Assembly: GCA_008000375.1 (NCBI GenBank)
Contig: SMOI01000013.1
Span: forward strand, 69,438 to 111,292
Source of the DNA: Poteriospumella lacustris
Lineage: Eukaryota; Sar; Chrysophyceae; Chromulinales; Dinobryaceae
Length of the DNA stretch: 41,855 bases
Direction of reading: 5' to 3'
Below, piece by piece: positions 12,001 to 23,620 of the stretch. The notes under the pieces are model-generated. The model was given only the letters and a program-made list of their open reading frames with translations. It was not told the DNA's origin and made no database searches. The translations under genes and the position numbers were made by a program. The first letter of the stretch is position 1, and each line of letters begins with the position of its first letter.

Positions 12001-15000
12001 GTGCCGGGCGACGGCGAAAGTTGACGCTGCCCTCGGCGACCAGTGCCAGTATCTCGGAAGTGCAGCAATTGCTGATGAAGACCGTGGCGGATGTAGGTGG
12101 ATTGACGGCACGGAAGTGTCTGTTGTTGCTGGTCAGTCGATGGGCGGCTGAACAACAACCAGCACAGGCACAGGCGACGTCACCACGTCTCGCCCCCGTG
12201 GCCTGGACCCAATCGCCCGCCTGTGCAGAGACATTGCTGAAATGCTTGCGGTTGTTACTCTTCCGCGGCGATGTGAATTATCTCGATGGATACCAGCGCT
12301 TCTTGTTCCACGGTGGCGATTTCTTACACGTGTTGAAGCAACCGTTGTCGGTCGAAGATGCGCTCCTCGTCATCGCCGACAAGATCGTCACGGGCGGGGT
12401 CTTTGCCATTCCGGACGAGGTCCAAGTCCATTTCCGTGAGATGTTTTTGGATGCGATTCAAAAGAACTTGAAACAAGCCTGTGAAGCACGGTATTCGGAC
12501 CATTCGTGGGAAGACACAGCACAAGAGGCCGCGTCGGACAGTGAGTTGCTCTCGTCGCCGAGTGTCAATTACGCCCTGTGGTTGACACTGATTCTCGCAC
12601 GTTCCCCGCACGACGAAGAAACGTTGATGAAACTCATCATCACGTGGGTACAGACCGTGAAGGCCGCCTCGATGTCCCTCAAATGCATTGCGTATCGCAT
12701 GTCCGTGCATTTGTTGGACGTGTCGCGCGCGTTATCCCCGGCCTCACGTGACGTGGTACGCCTGCACACGCAGAAGATCGTTTCGTTGCGTCGGTTGTCG
12801 TCGTTCGCCGTGAAACGTCTTTGGCAAGAAATGGAAGACGCGCCGCAATACTCGCGGTTCATGCAGGCGCTGACCGCGTTGTTGTTCCAATTGACCGACG
12901 TCTTCTCGAACAAAGCCTCGTCGCTGTCGAGAGCACCGTCGGTCACCGTCACCGGGACAGCCGCGACGATGACGACGACGACGCCGACGCCGACGACGCC
13001 TGTGGCGGGAGTGTCGTCGTCATCGCAGTGCGTACGCTTCAAGCGGTACGAATCGCATTTGCAGTTTACATCGCAAAAGGATTTGTCGGCTCCGTGGTCC
13101 CTGCGCGTACGTCTCTGTCGTCGTCACTTCGTCCCGGAGCAGTACGAGCCGTACGTTCGTAGCGAGAAGGACGGCCACGGCGGCGGCAATGGCAGCGGTA
13201 AAGCAACGGGACATCGCCTGGGACGCGACCACAAGCTGCAGGACATGATCAAGCTGCTCACTGGCGAGGGAATGGACGAGCGGGAGACGACGAAAGGTCG
13301 CGTATCGCCTGCACCAGGAGGCAGCACGAGCAGCAGCAGTAGTGCTGCCGCCACCGCCGAGACGAAGACCACCACCACCACCACCAAGGCCACGCCATTG
13401 AGTGAGTTCTACTTGAATCCGTCGTATTTGCTCCTGTCGTCGCGTGCGTTCGTCAAGATTCAAAAAGGCGGACGAACCTTCGTGAATCAAGTGTTGGAAG
13501 ACCCCGCCGATGTCGCAGCGGCGGCGGCAGACGGCGTCGAGGTGTTTGACGAAGCCTTGTGTGTCTCGGTGGGACAGTCATCGTCGGAAGAACGATCGTT
13601 CAACGTGGTCATCCCGCACGATCGATGGGTCGATGTCGTGCTGGTCTGCGACCAGGCGGGCGGTGTCACGTCGTTGTACCTCGATGGACAACTGCAGGAG
13701 TCGATGCCGTTCACGTTCAATTTGCCCCTGACGACCGTCGGTTCCTCGAAAGCGGGGTACTCGTTTGCCGGCGACATTTCTCATTTCCAGGTGTGGAACT
13801 ACGCCAAGTCGGCGATGGAGGTGTCGAAGGACTTTGCGGCGATGGCCCAGGGGCACGTGACGAACAAACCGTTGATTCACGTGGTGTACTCGCCCGACAG
13901 TGTCGACGGGCTGTTCGATGAAATGGGCATGGTCACGGGCATGAAGGCCCACGACTGCACGTTCGTGGACGCGGACGATACGACGGGTGGACCAAGTTTG
14001 TCGCCCTTGGCGGCCTCGGCCAACGACAAAGCCAGTGCGACGTTTTTGGTGACCGCCGACAACATCGACACGTCCGACGCGGTAGAGTTGACGGGTTACA
14101 TTCGTGTGCCCAAGTCGGGAAAGAAGCCACCGTTGTCGTCAGGCATCGAAGACATCGTCGTGCTACGCTATCAACTGCTGGACACCACCACCACCACCGG
14201 TGGTGTGGACGCGGCGGCCGAGGAGCACGTGGCGGAGATGCACGGGACGTTGACGTGGAGTGAGAAACAAGTGAAGATGCGCTTGCAAGGCACGTACCAC
14301 CGTGTGACGCATGTCTTCACGCTGCATGGTCATGGGTCCGACGTCGTCAGCGGTCCACCGGAGAAGATTTCTTGGTTGCGCTGCTTGACGCTGCAGGGTT
14401 CCATTCGTGACGGTGTCTTCGAGGGCGACTGTTTCCTCGACTTGAAGCTGGATGTGTCCCCGTCGCAACCGCTGGGAACCGTTCGGTTGGACATGGCCAG
14501 TCTCCCAGCCGCGGTGGAAGCGGTGGCGAACGATGAACGCGTCTTTTCCATCGTCAAGGTCAAAGCCGACAGCACCGATGGGCAATACGTGGCGTATTTC
14601 ACGGTGCAGCCCTATCGCCTGGGGGAGTATCTGTCGTACGGTTTGATGAAGGGACAAGGCAGCGTCTGGATCGACTGGCAGATCAAGGCGTCGAGTGGGA
14701 ACATCGCCTTTGGCTGGACGACCCACTCGGCCTTGTCCCACCCCGACGCGTCCGTGGATGCGAATCGAGGTACGTGGACGTATTCCACGTCCGGGCAAGC
14801 GTCCCACGGCGACGATTTGTACCTCTGCGACTCGGCAGACGAAGGCGACATCGTGTCGCTGCAGCTCAACACGAACACGGGCCACCTCCGCGTCTTCAAG
14901 AACTACGAGTTGATTCTGGTGTTTGAACACGTCTGCGACGATGGCATGCTCGCCGTGCACGACCACGAGTTGGGCGAGGTTGGCAAACGTGGCATTCGTC

Positions 15001-18000
15001 CGTTCGTCAGTGTCGTATCCCCCGACGACTGCGTGCAGTTGCTCGGCGCCAAGGAAGGACCCGTCGACCTCACGTTCCCCGAGACCGATGCCTTTGCGCG
15101 TTGCAAGTTGATTGGCCGTGTGGTCCGTGGAGCGATCGAAGGGGTAGCGTTGGTGAGCAAGGAGACGAACAGTCGATGGGAGTTCGGCCAGTGGACGAAC
15201 GACTGCGCCAACGGCGTGCACATCGAGATCAGCGACATTCGCGCCGAGACCATCGACGTGGTCGCCGTGCGTCGCTATCTACAAGACATGGAAGATGTGT
15301 CAGTTCCCGCGGACGAGTTGGCGGTGGGATCGGCCGTTGTGCAGCGTCTGGTGGAGCAGTTCTACGAATTCCGACGAGAACACGCGCAGCGCGGCTGCTC
15401 GTTGTTCGCAGACGAGTCGTTGGACGAAGGCAACAGCAGCTCGACCGCCACGCAGGCGGCCGTGGAAACCACCGAGACAATGACCAGTCACGACGAAACG
15501 CCCGCGGTTACGAGCGACGACGTGGCTGCGACGCCGCAGATCACCGTGTCAGTCTGTGCACATGCACCGGACGTCGTCACGCTGACCGTGCCGCTGCAGG
15601 GGACCCTGCAGGCGATGATGGAAGCCTTCGCCGCACGCAACAGCGCGTATGCAGAAGCGTTCCAATTCAAATTGGGGGACACGGTCTTGAGCGCTGAGGA
15701 TACCGCCGAAGCGGCGGGTCTGACCGACGGCTGTGCGATCTCCGCCGTGACCCGCAGCTTCACCTACGAAGACACCGTCGACGACCCCGTGACGAAATAC
15801 TTTCCCTCCTCGACGGCCCCGTACATCGTCATGATCATTTACGAAGGCGGAGCGACCGTGCGCGATCGCATCGAAATCGACGACAACAGCCGCTCGTTGC
15901 GGATCATTCGCCGCGGAGAAATCGTCGAGGCGTTTCAGAAATCGATGACGTCGGATGGCATCGGGCGTTTCAAAATTGCGGATGGGTGGATCAGTGAACG
16001 GTTACGCGGTGGAACGGAGGAGCCGGTCGTACGCATCCTCAAACAACGTTTTGAAGTGACGGGTCCCCTCACCACCGGAGACTTGCCCCAGTATCGTATT
16101 CTACGTGACGAAGGCGCCAAGCTGCGTGCCGAAGCTGCGTTTACCTCCGACGACATCGGACTGTGCCCACAGTATACCGTCGTATCCGTCGACGAGAAGC
16201 GTATGGTACGCAACGAGGCGGAGAGCAATGCATGGACGTCTCGCTTGCATGTGCTGGAGCCATCGGCGCATCGCGGCTGGATCAGCGAGAAGGACAAACT
16301 CATCGAGAAGCTGACGGACGGCGCCTTTGCCGGCGTCGACGCGGCCATTCAAATGGAAATCGCGCGACGCAACAAGCTCCGGGCGTCCAAGCCTTCCTGG
16401 CCCCTCCTCGTTGGTCGATCGACGACAACGAATACGCAATCGCAACTGCTGCGTCTCAAGGCGGAAGTGTCGCTGTCGGCGGAGGTGCCGTTCTTGTTGC
16501 GGAAGAGTCGCCACTGCGAGAACGTGCACGTGTCGAAGGATTTCACGACGGTGACGTGTCCGGAGAATTGCAGTGGCCGACAGGTGATTTTGGGCTCGAA
16601 GGGCTTCTCGCACGGGGTGCACTACTGGGAGGTGCACGTGAAGTCGGCCAACTGGGGCACCGTGTTCATCGGTGTCGCGCCGGAGGATGCCTCCGGTTGG
16701 AACGGCATGGGCTTCATCAATTACCGCGCGACACAGGCCTTTGGCAGCGAGACGTTGTACGGCAATTACTACGGAGTGAACGACAAGATCGGCGTGCTCT
16801 TGGACATGGACCGCGGCACGTTGACCTTCTTCAAGGACGGCGAGGACTTCAACGTGGGCCGCGTCACCGTGGTGAACATGGGCGTGGCCTACCGCCACGT
16901 CCGCAAGTCGGCGGGTCGTCATTCGTCGTCGCCGATGTTGTATCCGTGTTTTGGTGTGAAAACACCGGGCGATTGCCTGTCGATTAAGGACACCCACTGG
17001 ATGAGTTACAGTGGGGTGGACAGCACGCAAACGATGCAGCGGGCCTTGCAAGCCCTCAGCTTTGTACAAGCGTGGAAAGCTGCGTATGCTTCGTCCGTGT
17101 TGCACGTGTCCCACGCGGCTGTCCAAGCGATGTACGACGATTACGGCCACAAGTGTAGTCCGCATTTCTTTACGACCGATGCGCGTCCGGGTCTACCGGT
17201 GCAACTGTTGGTCTCCCACGAGGCATTGACCACCGCGGTGGGAGAAGCGCTCGTGCAGGAGTATGGTTTACACGTGGGCTGTAATCTGACGACGGTATAC
17301 GGTCCAGCGAGTCTCTTAGGCGTCTCGAGCTGGCCGCACGGTGCCGGGTGGCGGGTGTGGTACAGTTGTGAGAAGAATGGCAAGCGCGCCTGGTACTGGA
17401 CGGTCGCCGAGTTGCGGGAGGCGTTGTCCGCGCACACGGTCGAGGTGTTGTCGGAGTTGCTGATACCGATTTCGCATCGCCAAGAGAGCTTCAACGCGAT
17501 CGATCGGGACTCGCGACTGTCGCAGGAGGCGTTTGTGCAGTTGGTCACCGCCAGCGTGTTGGTCTCTCCGACCGTGTCTCCCGCCGCGACGACGACGGAG
17601 GGGTCGTCGCCCACCGTGCTGGACACGGTCGCGCCTTGGACGTACGACGAAGACTGCGCCTTGGTCGACGCGGTGAACAAAGTCGCCATTCGTCACGACC
17701 ACGACGCTGCGTCCCTCAGCGCGCACATGGTGCAGCGGTATCTCGAGCAGCAACATCTGCTGACCGACCGCTCGGCCACAGAGATTCACGTGCGGTACAC
17801 GGCCCTGTGTCTGTTGAATCGCTGCTTGGCCATTGTCCTGCCCCTGTTGGATCTGTCGATGGCGGACGTGCACCGTTCGCTGTTGATCATCAACACGTCG
17901 TCGTCCGCGGCGGGTGGTGCCCAATGGCGACCGGGCTGCAGCCTCTTGGCCGTGCCGTCTCCGTTGCGAGACTTGGTCTTGTCGATGAAGCACATCATCT

Positions 18001-19787
18001 TCACGCAAACGAAGCAGCAGGTGTGGTCCCTGGCAGTGAAAGAAACGACGGTCGCGACGGCGCTCCCGGCGGACGAGTACGAGCGCCCCGACGAGATCCG
18101 CGAGATAACGGTGAACAGTCTCAAGGGGAAGCACTACCGCAGCGGGCTGCCACCATTGGTCAAGCAGTTTGACGAGCAAGAGAAGATGTTCGAGCGCTGG
18201 GCCCATCAGCAACCCACAGCGACGGGAACAGCGACGACCAGCTCGACGCTGTTGTCCGAGTGGGTCAAAGAGATCGACGAACGGATTCGCGTGTCGGTCT
18301 TTGGGCAATTGCTGGACGCCTTCAGCACCTGGGACGACCGCGTCTTGCGCAAGGCCTACGTGCACATGCAAGACGCGGGTCAAGCGCGTGCCTTCTTCGT
18401 GAAGCTCGCGGGTGAAGGTGTCGACGACCAAGGCGGGCCGTACCGCGCCGTCTTCCAGACGGCCATCGGCGAGGACGTCACCCACCTGTTGCCGTTGTTG
18501 GTACCGTCCGACAACCAAGCGCAGGGCGTCGGTGCGGATCGCGACCGCTTTGTGTTCAACCTGTCGCTGTTGAGTCACCACCCACGGGGCGTGTCGCTGC
18601 TGCAGCATTTGGGCAAACTCGTGGGCGTGGCGGTGCGGCATCGCATTCAAGTGCCGCTGCCGTTGGCGTCGTGCTTGTTCCAAGCACTGTGCTTTGAAGT
18701 CGTGTCCGTGCGTGAGGCGATGCTGGCCAGTCAGGCGCCGTTGGTGCACTCGTTGAAAGCCCTGGTGGACATGGTGTCGGACACGGACGGCGCCGTCTTC
18801 AGCCTCGAAGAGCGCGAGGAAGCGGCCGACTTCTTGGCAGAGGCCTTGGTGAAGAGCGTGAAGCGGCTGCAAACCACGTCCCGTGCGGTGTGGTCCACGT
18901 TGGTCACGTCCGCCATCGGTGGCGGCGGCAGCAGCAGCAGCAGCAGCAGCAGTGGCAGCGGCGGCAGCAACGCCGCGGGTGCGAGTTTGGCGAGTTTCGC
19001 GATGTCGTTGAGCGACGTCTCGGAGCACACGTTGCGCGCGATGGTGTTCGCCACGTTGCAACTGCCGGTGCCCGCCACTGCGACGCCCACCACCGCGTCG
19101 ACCGCGTCGATGGCGCACAACGATCGCTTCGCCTCGGTGACGGAGATCGTCGACACGATCTGCGCCTTCCATTTGCTGGCGCAAAACGAGGCGCTGCAGT
19201 TGTTCTTCAAGGGACTGTCGCAGGTCTTGCCCACCGAGCTCTGCGCCTTGTTCACCGCGGAGGAGTTGGAGAGTGTCATCAGTGGTGCCCAGGAGGTGGA
19301 TTTCGATGTCCTGCAACAGGCGACCGTGTACGAGGGCGTGGCGGCCACGGACCCACACATTGAGTTGTTTTGGGACGCGGTGCGTAGCTTGGACACGGAA
19401 GAACAAGCCTTGTTTGTCAATTTCTGCTCCGGTCGATCGCGGTTACCCGCGTCCGCCAGTGACTTCCCGATGCCGTTCAAACTCACCGCGCCACCCGCGA
19501 CCTCGACCGAACAACCGGACCGTTTCTTGCCCGTGGCACGCACGTGTTTCTTTTCATTGTCGTTGCCGAAGTATTCGTCGTTGGACATTTGTCGCGAAAA
19601 GCTACGCTACGCCATTCGCCACACCGAGGTCATGGACGCCGATTTCGTCGACCGTCGGGGTGCCACCGCCTGGGACGCTCTGCCTACCGCACCCGTGACC
19701 GTGGCGGCAGCCGTGAACGATGCAGCAGACGGAGCGCAGGATAACCCCACCGGGGCAGAGACTGCGTCCACGTCCGCGTCGACATAA
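3026..19787 (+). CDS. Giant HECT-type E3 ubiquitin ligase (HERC1/HECTD4-like)
   Basis: Three exons (3026-3064, 3129-3206, 3264-19787) encode about 5546 residues. Both introns (64 and 57 nt) are in phase 0, and the first two exons add 39 residues before the 16.5 kb last exon. Domains, with approximate residues: SPRY/concanavalin-like 225-448, LamG-like 485-660, MIB/HERC2 1005-1075 (RRGRDWIYGDEGG), SPRY 1322-1490, UBA 2578-2622 (LAIMGFPRASCIAALERTGG), acidic tract 2625-2700, SH3b-like modules 2702-2752 and 2803-2878, LamG-like 3297-3562, SPRY-like 3818-3972, ubiquitin-like 4130-4208, SH3b-like 4222-4302 and 4315-4392, SPRY 4452-4623, and HECT from about 5030. The catalytic Cys is C5467 in the motif LPVARTCFFSLSLPKYSS. 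HECT ligases form a thioester with ubiquitin before passing it to substrate. No RCC1 repeats were seen, so it is not a classical HERC. A Ser/Gly run interrupts the HECT domain. GC content rises from about 43-53% near the 5' end to about 60% at the 3' end. Substrates are unknown. Confidence 0.93.
18928..18952 (+). repeat. (GCA)8 trinucleotide repeat encoding a Ser run inside the HECT domain
   Basis: Eight GCA units read in frame as AGC codons give a run of serines flanked by Gly-rich sequence. It lies between two conserved blocks of the HECT domain and is a likely length-variable loop. Confidence 0.9.
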
Positions 19788-20308
19788 ACGCGCAGAGGAG
19801 AGGGTCTGCAGCAGCTGCTCTCTTTCCTCAGTGGCTCAGTGTCCCGTCCGCTACAAATCATTTGATGTGGAGTTCTGCCCCCCCCCTCCACCTCGCCCTC
19901 CTCTGTAGGCACAGTGCGCACGTACAGTTCCCATCTGTGTGTGCGTCTCTCTCTCTCTCTCTCTCTGTCTCTCTGTCTCTCTCTTCTCTATCCTTTTTCT
20001 TCGTGTTGTTTTCTGTCGTTTCTCTCTGTTCATTAGTCGTGTCAGTCCACTACCACCACCATCGCTGACCAATCACCAAAAACAAACCAAAAAAAAAAAA
20101 AAACAAACCAACAACTAACCAATAAACCAATTAATTAGTTACACTCATATCAAACCGTGATGGACGATGGGCATACTTCACCACCATCCATCGTTGATAC
20201 TGCGATATCATACATACAAAGAGAGACAGAGACAGAGAGGCGAGAGAACTGGCCACCGCCACCGCAGGGTGCGTTCGCCCTCTACCCTCTACCCCCTACC
20301 CCCTACCC
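19788..20308. other. Convergent intergenic region with simple repeats
   Basis: This region lies between the HECT ligase stop codon (+) and the SWIB gene stop codon (-). It holds a (CT)n tract at about 19946-19989, an A run at 20089-20103, a GAGACAGA-type stretch near 20220-20240, and a C-rich repeat at 20278-20312 treated separately. I see no gene here. Confidence 0.7.
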
Positions 20309-20312
20309 CTAT
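20278..20312 (-). repeat. Degenerate CCCCTA-type repeat, G-rich on the SWIB mRNA strand
   Basis: On the plus strand the units run CCCTCTA, CCCTCTA, CCCCCTA, CCCCCTA, CCCCTA. On the minus strand, which is the mRNA sense of the SWIB gene, this gives five G-runs of 3 to 5 separated by TA or TAGA. It begins at the gene's TAG stop codon (20309-20311) and continues into the 3' UTR. The spacing suits a G-quadruplex. It resembles telomeric repeats but the units are irregular and few. Confidence 0.75.
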
Positions 20313-21677
20313 CCAATCTTCTTCACGACGTTGTTCAAGTAACGATTCATGGAGAAGGCGGTGAACTTGTTGACTTTGAACACGGCCTTGAGCGCATCGT
20401 CCAACACGATTTCCCGTCGGTCGGCGGGGTTCTGCAAGTCTTTACTGCGAATGTACTCCCACATCTTCTTCACCAACTGTAATAACGACCGGCAAAGAAA
20501 GAGAACGGTTAGAGTTAGAAGGTGTGCCCAATGGTTCACGCCCGATGGGGCGGAGAGGGTGAGGGGGCATGGTCGGCGTACCTGTGGACGAGTGGCGACT
20601 TCGGTGACCCCCAAGGCGGCCAGCAGATCCGGGTGCACGTAGATGTTCGATCCCTTCGGAGCGGCGGCTTCATCTGCACTGGAGCCCCCTTCATCGTCAC
20701 TGCCTGCTCGTCGCTTCACTTTGATGTTCGCTTTCACCTTCTTCACGGGATCGTCCTTGATGACTGCGCCGTTTCGTTGTTGCGATCGTTTGGCTCGTTT
20801 CTTCGCCGGAGACGCCTCTTCATCATCATCCTCGTCCTCGTCGTTTGACTCCTCGTCACTGCTGCTGGAGACCTCACGCTTCACGGCTTTGCTTTCTTTC
20901 TTCACTTTGACGACAGACGCCTTTCGTTTCGTTCCTTTCCCTGCTGTCTTCTTCGCCTTGCCCTTCGTATCGTCGTCGTCGCTGCCATCGCTGAGGCAGC
21001 CGGCTTGCAGATCTTGCATCCGTTTCATCATCTATCCAACACCAGTCCTTTCATGAACAACAACAACGACGACGACGACGACGACTCGAGGAGGATTGCT
21101 GGACGGCACATACCGGGTTCAGGACTTGCGTCATCTTGAACATGTTGATTTTCTTGCGCTTCATCAGCTTCTCGAAGGCTTCGTCGCAGAGAATTTCTCG
21201 TCGATTCGATGGATTCTGCAAGTCGTTGGCTTTGATGTATTCCCATATTTTCTTGGTGACGTCCGTACGACTGGCAATCTTGGAACCCATAAACTCCGCG
21301 AGTTCATCGGCGAGCAGCAATGGCTTCGCAAACCCGCCGCCTTTCTTTTTACCTTTGTCGGGGCTGGCGACCTCCACAGCCGTCGGTACTGATTCTTCGT
21401 TTTCATCATCTTCAGCCTCATCCGCTTCAGATGGATCTTGGTCTTCGTCCTCGTCGTCTCCCTCGAGCAGAAAGCTCGCCACCGTATCTTTCACGAAATC
21501 TTTTCTCTCCTCGACATCGAACCGATCGCCCAATTTCGCTTGCAACAACGTTCGAATCTCGCGGATACTTGTTAAGGCGATATCTATATCCTTCAGCAAA
21601 TCTTTGATAGCCTGGCGAACCTCCTCATCACTGACTTTTGCAGATTCAACGGGGGTCTCAGCCTCTGTCGTTGCCAT
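20309..21677 (-). CDS. DEK_C / double SWIB-domain chromatin protein (UAF30/Spp27-like)
   Basis: Three exons (21677-21114, 21031-20582, 20476-20309) encode 393 residues; the introns are 82 and 105 nt. Residues 15-70 are a helical DEK_C-type domain (SDEEVRQAIKDLL). SWIB domain 1 spans about 118-193 (TKKIWEYIKANDLQNPSNRR) and SWIB domain 2 about 315-390 (VKKMWEYIRSKDLQNPADRR). Between them is a Ser/Asp/Glu- and Lys-rich linker with basic patches that look like nuclear localisation signals. Yeast UAF30 of this family belongs to the upstream activation factor for RNA polymerase I, and SWIB domains also occur in SWI/SNF complexes, so a nuclear chromatin or rDNA transcription role is likely. The chosen Met has A at -3 and G at +4; an in-frame Met at 21728 would add 17 residues. 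The second intron is 35 codons long and stop-free in frame. The gene is divergent from PheRS. Confidence 0.88.
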
Positions 21678-22117
21678 CTTCTTCTCTAACAACTGCACAA
21701 ATCCCAAACAATCTTCAACACCACACACCTTTTTCGATGTGTCGACTTCTCCTCAATATCCTGATTGCTTGTAACACTTCCCCATCCCATACATGCCCCA
21801 GCAGGGAACAAGTCAAGTCAAGTCGCAGGGGATGCCGATTGGCGATGGCTGGCGACTGCCACGGCAGCGACCTCGAAATAACCGCATGTTTGCAGGCAAA
21901 TGACTACGATAGACGGTTATTTCAACGGAGAATGATCATCATCGTCGTGAACGATGACGACGACGCTATGCGCGATGACGACGACGAGGCTGCGGCGGTG
22001 ACGGCGGCGTGGACGAGCGACGAGAGACGAGAGAATCGATCGCTGTCGGCTCACAAAGAGGGCTTGGCTTGTTGTAAGGAACTGACACGCGAGTAAACAT
22101 ACATATTCAAGCTGGTA
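21678..22117. promoter_or_regulatory. Divergent intergenic region between the SWIB gene and PheRS
   Basis: About 440 bp between two start codons must hold both promoters. It contains a GATGACGAC-rich stretch near 21950-21990. No clear core promoter element was identified, and no open frame in it looks like a gene. Confidence 0.4.
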
Positions 22118-23620
22118 ATGCCTTTGTGGGTGTGGTGCTTTGGTCTTCTTGTTATCACTCTATCGACTTCATTGACTTCATTGGCGGTCCTTCCACGTTC
22201 CAAAACCATGTTGCTGCGACGATTTGGTGTCATTCCACGCTCAAGCTTATCACTTCGTGCGGTGTCTTCTCAAGCGGACTTGATTGCACGTCTTCGCGAC
22301 AAGAGCTGCAAACAAAACAATATCCCTGAGAGTATTGTGGAGAAAGTCGGTCGCAATTTGCATTTGCAGCAGCACCATCCTCTCAACATCATCAAGCGAA
22401 GGTGAAATTCTGCGTTGTTTTTGTACTGTCTACATAGTATTTGATTAATTAAGGACCCACGGCAATGCTTCTGTTCGACAGGATCGAGAACTACTGCAAC
22501 GACTACGCCAAGGTCCACGGACAGACGCCGTTTCAATTCTGCGACAACCAAGCACCCATCGCCTCAACAAAAGCGTGCTTTGACGACCTTCGCGTTCCTC
22601 CAGACCATGTTTCACGTCGACAAACCGACACATACTACGTGGATCAAGATACGGTAAGAGTTACCCTTCGTGTTAAACGAGACTTGGCACACTGACGGAG
22701 GCCCCTTTCCACCGTTCTACAGGTTCTCCGCACTCACACTTCTGCGCACCAAACACAATTCATGTCACAAGGCATAGAGGCGTTTTTGTGTACTGGTGAT
22801 GTGTACCGAAGAGACGAGATCGATGCGTCGCATTACCCTGTCTTCCACCAGATGGAAGGTGTGCGCATCTTCGCGAAGGACTCTCCCGCCTTAGTGGGTC
22901 TTTCGGAAGCCGAACGAACAGAGTACATTGTGAACGACTTGAAGGGCATTCTGGGAGGACTCGCCAAGCATTTATTCGGTGACGTTGAGATGCGTTGGAA
23001 CAGCGATTACTTCCCGTTCACGGAACCATCTTTTGAACTGGAAGTGCTTTTCCAAGGGAAATGGTTGGAGGTATTGGGATGTGGTGTGGTGCACAAGGAG
23101 GTGATGGCTAATGGGCAACGCCCTGAGGACTTCGGTTGGGCTTTTGGCTTGGGCTTGGAGCGTTTGGCCATGGTGCTCTTCGGTATTCCGGACATCCGTT
23201 TGTTCTGGACGGAGGACCAACGATTCTTGTCGCAATTTAACGAATCGAAGGCTCGCATTACGTTTGTACCATACTCGAAGTTCCCTGCGTGTTACAAGGA
23301 TGTTAGTTTCTGGTTGCCCGATTCTGGTTTGCATCCAAATGATGTCTACGAGGTATGAACCCGACGAGTAACACTCATGGCGTGCACTTACACATGTGTT
23401 GCTTGGTTTCTTACAGTTGATTCGCGGAGTCGCTGGTGATTTGGTGGAGAATGTCGAGCTATTCGATCAGTTCACGAATAAAAAGACCGGCAAAGTCTCG
23501 CACGCGTACCGTATCAACTACCGCCACATGGATCGCTCTCTCACGAACGAAGAGATCAACGAAATTCAATGGCGTGTGCGAGAACAGCTTGTAGAAAAGC
23601 TCCATGTAAGCTTACGATAA
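22118..23620 (+). CDS. Organellar phenylalanyl-tRNA synthetase (mitochondrial-type, monomeric)
   Basis: Four exons (22118-22401, 22482-22653, 22723-23352, 23417-23620) give 429 residues, close to human FARS2; introns are 80, 69 and 64 nt. The class II catalytic core is clear: HHPLNIIKRR, VLRTHTSAHQTQFM (motif 2 region), GDVYRRDEIDASHYPVFHQMEG, and the motif 3 segment GWAFGLGLERLAMVLFGIPD. A C-terminal FDX-ACB anticodon-binding domain follows in exon 4 (YRINYRHMDRSLTNEEIN). It charges tRNA-Phe in an organelle. The N-terminus has two in-frame Met codons. The first (22118) gives a hydrophobic signal segment ending near SLAVLP; the second (22208, residue 31, A at -3) gives an Arg/Ser-rich mitochondrial-like presequence. 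Dual targeting by alternative starts is therefore plausible. The MATE gene follows on the same strand. Confidence 0.92.

Noticed and set aside
17316-19406. Long minus-strand open frame (696 codons) opposite the HECT gene
   Set aside because: It is antisense to conserved HECT and linker sequence, is rich in Arg, His and Gln as expected from the reverse of GC-rich codons, and has no domain.
19946-19989. CT-rich tract as a CRISPR-like or functional array
   Set aside because: It is a plain dinucleotide microsatellite without spacers, in a eukaryotic genome.
20278-20312. Chromosome end or true telomere
   Set aside because: Only five irregular units, placed at a stop codon between two ordinary genes.
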